Shown here piece by piece: positions 53,433 through 58,796 of a stretch of DNA of 58,796 nucleotides. Under the pieces are notes generated by a model. That model worked only from the letters and a program-made list of their open reading frames with translations, was not told the DNA's origin and did not search any database. The translations under genes were made by a program, and so were the position numbers. Source of the stretch: Eubacterium sp. (lineage in GTDB: Bacteria > Bacillota > Clostridia > Lachnospirales > Lachnospiraceae); NCBI GenBank assembly GCA_017433825.1, contig JAFRGL010000005.1, positions 1-58,796 on the forward strand, given 5' to 3'. Position 1 is the stretch's first letter. Each line of letters opens with the position of its first letter.

Positions 53433-53461
53433 TTGTGAACTTATCACGGTTATGCTAATAT
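53433..53461 (+). promoter_or_regulatory. Promoter of the met transporter genes
   Basis: TTGTGA (53433-53438), a 17-bp spacer with TG one base before TAATAT (53456-53461). A hairpin with CAGG/CCTG arms (about 53477-53493) follows in the leader. No S-box or T-box is visible. Confidence 0.55.
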
Positions 53462-53526
53462 ATATAGTCATAATCGGCAGGATGTATCCCTGCGGATAAG
53501 TTATGAAAAAGAAAAGGAGAAACAAG

Positions 53527-54402
53527 ATGAAGAAGGTATTGTCAAAGGTACTGGCAATTGCCCTTGCTGCCATTTGCGTGGCCGGCTTTGCTGCCTGCGG
53601 CGGCGGTTCCGGTTCAGGTTCCGCATCCGGCGAGAAGATTACCATTGCCGTTCCGAACGATACAACAAACGAGGCCAGAGCACTGATGCTGCTGGAATCC
53701 TTAGGGCTTATCAAACTCAAAGACGGCGCGGGCATTACCGCTACCATTATGGACATCGCGGAGAATCCCCACAATATCGAGTTCAATGAAGTAGAGGCTG
53801 CCCAGCTTCCCAACGTTTTAAAGGACGTGAACTTTGCAGTTATTAACTCCAACTATGCGATTGAAGCCAAACTGAATCCTGTGAAAGATTCCCTCGGCAT
53901 GGAAGGCTCCTATTCCGCATATGCCAACATCCTGGCCGTGAAGGAAGGCAGGGAGAATGACCCGATTATCCTCGCGCTGGTTGCCGCCCTGGAAAGCCAG
54001 CAGGTAGCTGATTTCATCGCCGAGAAGTATGACGGCGCCGTGGTCTCAACCGTGGAAAATCCCACCGACGGCTATGACGCTTCCATCGACTATGACGCCC
54101 TTGCAGGTTCCAAGGTAAGCGTTGCCGCTTCCCCGACCCCGCACGCGGAAATCCTTGCCATCGCGAAGGATATCCTGGCTGCGAAGAACATCACCCTTGA
54201 AATTGTGGAATTCACCGATTACGTGCAGCCCAACAATGTGGTGGAGAGCGGCGAGCTGGATGCCAACTACTTCCAGCATGTACCGTACATGGACGATTTC
54301 AACAGGGAAAACGGCACACATATCGTATCCGTTGCCCCCATCCATGTAGAGCCCATGGGCATTTACGGCGGCAAATCCGCAAGCCTTGAAGACATCAAAT
54401 AA
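53527..54402 (+). CDS. metQ: Methionine-type (MetQ/NlpA) binding lipoprotein, circularly permuted
   Basis: 291 residues from the ATG six bases after AAAGGAGA. Signal peptide with lipobox FAAC (Cys24). The order of the mature protein is unlike normal MetQ. Residues 37-180 match what is usually the second half (ITIAVPNDTTNEARALMLL, GLIKLKDGAGI, VEAAQLP, AVINSNYA). Residues 195-291 match what is usually the first half (VSVAASPTPHAEIL, EFTDYVQPNNVV, ELDANYFQHVPYMDDFN, VEPMGIYGGKSASLEDIK). The old termini are joined by a linker near 176-194. MetN and MetI downstream are normal, so it probably still binds methionine or a similar ligand. Confidence 0.88.
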   Translation: MKKVLSKVLAIALAAICVAGFAACGGGSGSGSASGEKITIAVPNDTTNEARALMLLESLGLIKLKDGAGITATIMDIAENPHNIEFNEVEAAQLPNVLKDVNFAVINSNYAIEAKLNPVKDSLGMEGSYSAYANILAVKEGRENDPIILALVAALESQQVADFIAEKYDGAVVSTVENPTDGYDASIDYDALAGSKVSVAASPTPHAEILAIAKDILAAKNITLEIVEFTDYVQPNNVVESGELDANYFQHVPYMDDFNRENGTHIVSVAPIHVEPMGIYGGKSASLEDIK

Positions 54403-54456
54403 TTATTCTGAACAGGAACTGCCGGGGACGGCAGTTCCTGTTCCCCGAGGAACCCC

Positions 54457-55470
54457 ATGATTGAGATTAAAAATGTGTCAAAAACATTCAATACGGCGGA
54501 CGGCGATGTGAGAGCGCTGAAAAACGTCACACTGTCTATCGGCGACGGCGATATTTACGGAATCATCGGTATGAGCGGAGCGGGCAAAAGCACCCTGGTC
54601 CGCTGCATTAACATGCTGGAAAGACCGACGGCAGGTTCCGTGGAAATCGATGGCGTGGATCTGACAAAGCTGACCGATGCCCAGCTGCGGATGATCAGAA
54701 GGGAAATTACCATGATCTTCCAGGGCTTCAACCTGCTGATGCAGCGCACCTGCCTGAAGAACGTCTGCTTCCCGCTGGAACTGGCGGGCGTGAACAAACA
54801 GGATGCGAGAAAACGCGCGCTGGAGCTTCTGGACCTTATCGGCCTGAAAGACAAGGCCAATGCCTATCCGGCACAGCTGTCCGGCGGCCAGCAGCAGCGT
54901 GTTGCCATCGCCAGGGCCCTGGCCACCAATCCGAAGGTGCTTCTGTGCGACGAAGCCACCAGCGCCCTCGACCCGAATACGACACATTCCATCCTGGAGC
55001 TCATCCGGGAAATCAACCAGAAGATGGGCATTACCGCTGTGGTAATCACCCACCAGATGAGCGTTGTGGAGGAAATCTGCAATAAAGTCGCCATCCTGGA
55101 CCACGGTGAAGTGGTGGAACAGGGTGAAGTGGGAGAGGTTTTCTCCAATCCCAGATCCGCTGCCGGCAAACGCCTGGTTTATCCGGCGGGCGAAGAAGAC
55201 ACCGCCGTGGTCACCGGTTCCGGCAAACCGGTTATCCGGGTGGTATTCAACGGCGCGGACGCCACGGCTACGCCCCTTATCGCGCGGATGGCGGTATCTA
55301 CAGGCGTGGAGGCCAGTATCGCCTATGCGGCCACCAGGAGCCTGGGCAGCAAGATTTACGGTACGATGCTTCTGAATGTCAGCAGCCGGGAAGAAGCGGA
55401 AAAGGCGATTGCCTTTATTTCCGAGAGAGAAAACGTGATTGCGGAGGAGGTGGTTTCGGATGTTCGTTAA
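54457..55470 (+). CDS. metN: Methionine-type ABC transporter ATPase MetN
   Basis: 337 residues. ATPase core with Walker A GMSGAGKSTLVRCIN, signature LSGGQQQRVAIARAL, Walker B VLLCDEATSALDPN and VVITHQMSVVEEIC. The C-terminal 90 residues form the NIL regulatory domain (VIRVVFNGADATATPLIARMA), which in this family binds methionine and inhibits transport. The stop overlaps metI. Confidence 0.92.
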   Translation: MIEIKNVSKTFNTADGDVRALKNVTLSIGDGDIYGIIGMSGAGKSTLVRCINMLERPTAGSVEIDGVDLTKLTDAQLRMIRREITMIFQGFNLLMQRTCLKNVCFPLELAGVNKQDARKRALELLDLIGLKDKANAYPAQLSGGQQQRVAIARALATNPKVLLCDEATSALDPNTTHSILELIREINQKMGITAVVITHQMSVVEEICNKVAILDHGEVVEQGEVGEVFSNPRSAAGKRLVYPAGEEDTAVVTGSGKPVIRVVFNGADATATPLIARMAVSTGVEASIAYAATRSLGSKIYGTMLLNVSSREEAEKAIAFISERENVIAEEVVSDVR

Positions 55471-56167
55471 CGCATTTACCAGCGAAGCGTGGCAGGAAGC
55501 CCTGCAGATTCTCAAAACACAGTTTCCGCTGGCCATCTGGGAAACCATCTATGTAACCCTGCTTTCCGCGGCCATCGCCATCATCATCGGCCTTCCCTTG
55601 GGCGTCATCTTCGTAACGGGGGAAAAAGGCGGCATCCTGCCTATTCCCGCCCCCATCATGAAGATCCTGAACCTTATCATCAACATCCTGCGGTCCATCC
55701 CGTTCCTGATCCTGATGATTCTGGTATTCCCGCTCACCAGGGCTATCGTGGGCACGGTTGTGGGTACGCCCGCCACGGTGGTGCCGCTGGTTATCGCGGC
55801 GTTTCCCTTCATCTCCAGGCTTGTGGAAGGAAGCCTCAGGGAGGTCAATCCGAATACCATTGAAATGGCCCAGAGCATGGGCGCCTCGCCGATGCAGATC
55901 ATTACCAAGGTAATGATTCCCGAAAGCGTGCCCTCCCTGATCTCCAACGCCACCAATGCGATTATCACCATCCTGGGATATTCCGCCATGAGCGGCATTA
56001 TCGGCGGCGGAGGCTTAGGCAAAATCGCCATCAACTACGGTTATTACAGGTATAAAACCCTGATAATGATATTTGCGGTTATTCTGCTGGTTGTCATTGT
56101 ACAGGTGCTGCAGTCTATCGGCACCAGGCTGGCAGTAAAGGCAGACAAGAGGCTTAAAAATAAATAA
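55460..56167 (+). CDS. metI: Methionine-type ABC transporter permease MetI
   Basis: 235 residues from the ATG that overlaps the metN stop by 11 bp and has GGAGGAGG nine bases upstream. Five spans. The coupling loop IEMAQSMGASPMQIITKVMIPE is the MetI EAA motif. SIPFLILMILVFPLTR is typical. Length is slightly above the family norm because of a short hydrophilic N-terminus. Confidence 0.92.
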   Translation: MFVNAFTSEAWQEALQILKTQFPLAIWETIYVTLLSAAIAIIIGLPLGVIFVTGEKGGILPIPAPIMKILNLIINILRSIPFLILMILVFPLTRAIVGTVVGTPATVVPLVIAAFPFISRLVEGSLREVNPNTIEMAQSMGASPMQIITKVMIPESVPSLISNATNAIITILGYSAMSGIIGGGGLGKIAINYGYYRYKTLIMIFAVILLVVIVQVLQSIGTRLAVKADKRLKNK

Positions 56168-56209
56168 TCTTCGGTGCATTAAGGCATACGGACGGAAAGG
56201 AGACGGAAA

Positions 56210-56977
56210 ATGGGTTTATTTGACAAGAAATACTGTGATATCTGCGGTGAGAAGATCGGTCTTTTAGGCAACAGGAAGCTGGCGGATGCCAACATGTGCA
56301 AGAAATGCGCGGCAAAGCTTTCCCGCTGGTTTACCGGCAGAAGGAAAAGCAGCCTGGAGGACATCAAGGCGCAGCTTGCCTACCGGGAAGCAAACCAGGC
56401 GAGAGTGGATGCCTTTAAGGTAACCCGTACACTGGGCAACAATGACAAGGTGCTTCTGGATGAGGATGCCGGCACATTCGTCGTGGTGGACCGTTCCAAC
56501 TGGAAGGAAACCAACCCGGATGTGATCTCCTTCTCCCAGGTGACCGGCTGCCGGGTGGATACCTCCGAAAGCAGGGACGAAGACAAGAGGAAAATGCCCG
56601 ACGGCAAGGAAGTCAGCTTCAATCCGCCGCATTACAACTATTCCTACAATTTTAAAATGACGATTTATGTCAACCATGATTATTTCGATGAGATGACCCT
56701 TGATCTGAACGACCGGAGCATCCGTGTGGCCCATCCCGAAGTCCTGCGTCACGGAAGCGCTGGCGCGGCCCTGCAGTATAACGCCGAGTACAACCAGACC
56801 ATGCGTCTGGCTGAAGAGATCCGTGCGTCCATTACCCGCATGCATGATGAGGCCCGGGCAGCAGCGGAAGAGGCCAATACCCCGAAGCAGGCTGTTACCT
56901 GCCCGTGGTGCGGCGCGACCACCATTCCGGACGAGAACGGCAGATGCGAATACTGCGGCGGCGCGGTGAACGGCTGA
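56210..56977 (+). CDS. DUF4428-like protein with two zinc ribbons
   Basis: 255 residues. The N-terminal ribbon (C9-x2-C12...C31-x2-C34) followed by KLSRWFTGRRKSSLEDIK resembles DUF4428. A middle domain of strands (FVVVDRSNWKETNPDVISFSQV, in part) contains a pleckstrin-like pattern. The C-terminal ribbon is CPWCGATT...CEYCGG. No signal peptide. Family function unknown. It follows the met transporter after 42 bp and could be on the same transcript. Confidence 0.75.
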   Translation: MGLFDKKYCDICGEKIGLLGNRKLADANMCKKCAAKLSRWFTGRRKSSLEDIKAQLAYREANQARVDAFKVTRTLGNNDKVLLDEDAGTFVVVDRSNWKETNPDVISFSQVTGCRVDTSESRDEDKRKMPDGKEVSFNPPHYNYSYNFKMTIYVNHDYFDEMTLDLNDRSIRVAHPEVLRHGSAGAALQYNAEYNQTMRLAEEIRASITRMHDEARAAAEEANTPKQAVTCPWCGATTIPDENGRCEYCGGAVNG

Positions 56978-57054
56978 CAGCTGCCGGGATTTCCGCAAAC
57001 CTGCAGGAAAGAATATTAATTCATAAAAAAATACTTTTTAAACCGAATGATTTC

Positions 57055-57063
57055 TGATATAAT
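57055..57063 (+). promoter_or_regulatory. Extended -10 promoter upstream of the F420-ligase-like gene
   Basis: TG-A-TATAAT is a consensus extended -10 about 143 bp before the gene. The -35 is poor. Two hairpins follow in the leader. Confidence 0.6.
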
Positions 57064-57067
57064 ATCT

Positions 57068-57183
57068 GCCTGTGTGATGGATATCCTTGAAAGAGGGTAA
57101 ATGACACAGGCATTTATTTATATTTACGGTAATGCATAATTAAATAACATAATGACAGGGTCTCCGCCCATTAAAAGGGCGGA
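57068..57183 (+). other. Structured 5' leader of the F420-ligase-like gene
   Basis: At the expected transcript start, GCCTGTGT (57068-57075) pairs with ACACAGGC (57104-57111) around a purine-rich interior. A second hairpin, TCCGCCC/GGGCGGA (57163-57183), lies just before the ribosome site. I do not recognise a known riboswitch. Confidence 0.35.
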
Positions 57184-57205
57184 CAATGAAAGAAAGGCGG
57201 TTCAT

Positions 57206-58396
57206 ATGAGAACAGTTGGAGTAGTATCAAGAGGCGTTCGCTGCCCGGTATTCAAAGAGGGCGACAATCTGGTGGCCATGGTTACCGAAAGCATCGTGGA
57301 AATGGGAAAGGAGCAGAATGTAACCTTCCATCCGAATGATATCGTAGCGGTAACAGAAGCGGTCGTAGCCAGAACCCAGGGCAATTACGCGACCATCGAT
57401 GACATTGCCGCGGACTGTCAGGCGAAATTCGGTACCGATGAAATCGGCATTGTTTTCCCGATCATGAGCCGCAACCGTATCGCCATCGTGCTGAAGGGTT
57501 TTGCTAAGGCCTTTAAGAAAGCTTACATCCTGATGAGCTACCCCTCCGATGAAGTGGGCAATCACCTGTTCGATGAGGACAAGCTGGATGAAAAGGGCGT
57601 AAATCCCTATTCCGATATCCTGGATGAGAAGAAATACAGGGATACCTTCGGCTACGAAAAGCATCCCTTCACCGGCGTGGATTATGTGGAATATTACAAG
57701 GAGCTTTTTGCGGAGCAGGACTGCGAAGCGGTTTTCATTTTCGCCAATGACTGCAGGGCCATCCTGGACTATACGAAGAATGTTATCTGCTGCGATATCC
57801 ATACCCGCGAGCGTTCAAAGAGAAGGCTGCTGGCCGCCGGCGCGGAGAAGGTGCTGACCATGGCCGACATCCTGAACGCCCCGGTAAACGGCTCAGGCTG
57901 CAACGAAAAATACGGCCTTTACGGTTCCAACAAGGCCACCGAAGAGAAGGTTAAGCTCTTCCCGAACAATCCCCAGGCATTTGTGGACAGCCTGCAGGCA
58001 TCCCTGGAGGCAGCCACCGGCGTAAAAATGCACTGCATGATTTACGGCGACGGCGCGTTCAAGGACCCCGTGGGAAAGATCTGGGAGCTGGCCGATCCGG
58101 TGGTAAGCCCGGCCAAGACCGCAAGCCTGGAGGGCACTCCCAACGAACTGAAGCTCAAATACCTTGCCGACAATGATTTCAAGCATCTGTCCGGCGAGGA
58201 ACTGAAGGAGGCCATGATTAAGGCCATCTCCGAAAAAGACGGCAGCCTGGTGGGCAGAATGGCTTCTCAGGGCACCACGCCCAGAAGACTGACCGACCTT
58301 ATCGGCTCCCTGTGCGACCTGACCAGCGGCTCCGGTGACAATGGCACCCCGGTCATCTTTATCCAGGGCTATTTCGACTCCTACGCGATGCAGTAA
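57206..58396 (+). CDS. Coenzyme F420-0:L-glutamate ligase-like protein
   Basis: 396 residues from the ATG after AAAGGCGG. It has the CofE-like N-terminus (VVSRGVRCPVFKEGDNLV; NDIVAVTEAVVARTQGNY) and central acidic and Ser-rich loops (IFPIMSRNRIA-type). F420 ligases add gamma-linked glutamates to coenzyme F420. Many Firmicutes carry this branch although they are not known to make F420, so the substrate is probably different. The protein is longer than archaeal CofE (about 250 residues), with an added C-terminal part ending in GTPVIFIQGYFDSYAMQ. Confidence 0.75.
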   Translation: MRTVGVVSRGVRCPVFKEGDNLVAMVTESIVEMGKEQNVTFHPNDIVAVTEAVVARTQGNYATIDDIAADCQAKFGTDEIGIVFPIMSRNRIAIVLKGFAKAFKKAYILMSYPSDEVGNHLFDEDKLDEKGVNPYSDILDEKKYRDTFGYEKHPFTGVDYVEYYKELFAEQDCEAVFIFANDCRAILDYTKNVICCDIHTRERSKRRLLAAGAEKVLTMADILNAPVNGSGCNEKYGLYGSNKATEEKVKLFPNNPQAFVDSLQASLEAATGVKMHCMIYGDGAFKDPVGKIWELADPVVSPAKTASLEGTPNELKLKYLADNDFKHLSGEELKEAMIKAISEKDGSLVGRMASQGTTPRRLTDLIGSLCDLTSGSGDNGTPVIFIQGYFDSYAMQ

Positions 58397-58419
58397 ACCT
58401 GCGGGGCAGTTTACCATAA

Positions 58420-58468
58420 AAAAACGCCGTCAGACGGGAGGAAATATCCCCTGCCTGACGGCGTTTTT
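58420..58468. terminator. Bidirectional terminator between convergent genes
   Basis: AAAACGCCGTCAG and CTGACGGCGTTTT form a long stem with an inner CGGGAGG/CCCCTG helix. T runs occur on both strands, so it can stop both the ligase-like gene and the M18 gene. Confidence 0.85.
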
Positions 58469-58519
58469 TGTCTATATCAATATTATCAGGTGCCTGGTAT
58501 TCCCGGAAAAGACTTACGG

Positions 58520-58796
58520 TTATCCCACAATAAATGCCCGGTAAGCCCGGTAGGCTTCGTAGACGTCGGCCTTGCTGGTGACCTCGTGGGGGGAGTGCAT
58601 GGAGAGCACCGCCACGCCGAAGTCGATGACTTCGCAGCCCAGCTCCGCCAGGATATAGGCGATGGTGCCGCCGCCGCCTTCATCCACCTTGCCCAGTTCC
58701 GCAGTCTGGAAGGAAACTTTGCCTTTCTCCATCGCTGCGCGCAGGAAGGCAATGTACTCCGCGTTGGCGTCATTGGAACCGAACTTTCCGCCGGAA
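58520..58796 (-). CDS. M18-family aminopeptidase, C-terminal part (runs off the window)
   Basis: Only the last 91 residues are in the window; the frame stays open to the right edge. It reads SGGKFGSNDANAEYIAFLR, then GKVDEGGGGTIAYILAELG and FGVAVLSMHSPHEVTSKAD (given in part), which is the conserved C-terminus of M18 metallo-aminopeptidases, including the metal-site His in MHSPHE. These cytosolic dodecameric enzymes trim N-terminal residues from peptides. The ATG within this stretch is not the true start. Confidence 0.85.
   Translation of the reverse strand, partial: SGGKFGSNDANAEYIAFLRAAMEKGKVSFQTAELGKVDEGGGGTIAYILAELGCEVIDFGVAVLSMHSPHEVTSKADVYEAYRAYRAFIVG

Noticed and set aside
53392-53526. 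SAM riboswitch or T-box before metQ
   Set aside because: The leader is too short and lacks S-box and T-box conserved blocks; only a small hairpin is present.

Overview
The window looks like chromosomal DNA of an anaerobic Firmicute of class Clostridia, probably Lachnospiraceae-like. The grounds are: moderately high GC with AGGAGG-type ribosome sites; a glycyl radical enzyme; lysine/meso-diaminopimelate synthesis through a one-step dehydrogenase under a lysine riboswitch; a split transketolase; Ser/Ala-rich spacers after the lipobox of binding proteins; YitT, M18 and CapA proteins. I see no phage, transposon, tRNA, rRNA or CRISPR array. The placement is an inference from gene content.

Layout. 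(1) 196-3534, minus strand: a stand-alone hydantoinase/oxoprolinase-type protein and an MFS transporter, separated by a terminator. (2) 3741-13836, plus strand: a catabolic operon of fucose/arabinose-isomerase-like protein, two-subunit transketolase, FGGY kinase, CapA-like phosphoesterase, glycyl radical enzyme, TPR protein and a DUF4037-like protein. No radical-SAM activase is adjacent. (3) 13936-19918: a MaoC-type hydratase divergent from a Liv-type ABC transporter (livHMGF, then livK with its own strong promoter); the two sides share a 13-nt operator-like half. Three alpha/beta hydrolases and a patatin follow. (4) 24659-40391: about 15.7 kb of mostly unrecognised, tightly packed genes, described below. 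(5) 40450-44842: lysine riboswitch, then dapA-dapB-ddh-lysA. (6) 45042-51320: oppBCDF, with oppA from its own promoter. (7) 51400-58796: PflX-like radical SAM protein, YitT protein, a methionine-type ABC transporter whose binding protein is circularly permuted, a DUF4428-like zinc-ribbon protein, an F420-ligase-like protein, and the C-terminal part of an M18 aminopeptidase running off the window.

The strongest candidate for an undescribed system is region 4. It encodes an Hsp70 lacking a lid, a long coiled-coil protein, a large unrecognised alpha/beta protein, two paralogous all-helical proteins, a small basic-to-acidic helical protein, a Vps4-like AAA ATPase with an MIT-like N-terminus, a second AAA-like protein with degenerate Walker motifs coupled to it, a double-SWIM-finger/HerA-type ATPase, and zinc-ribbon proteins, two of which carry coiled coils and membrane anchors. 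This resembles a multi-ATPase chaperone or membrane-remodelling machine. An ESCRT-III/Vps4-like core is my working hypothesis, not a demonstrated fact.

The second strong observation is the methionine-type binding lipoprotein. Its two halves occur in the reverse of the normal order behind an intact signal peptide, next to ordinary metN and metI.
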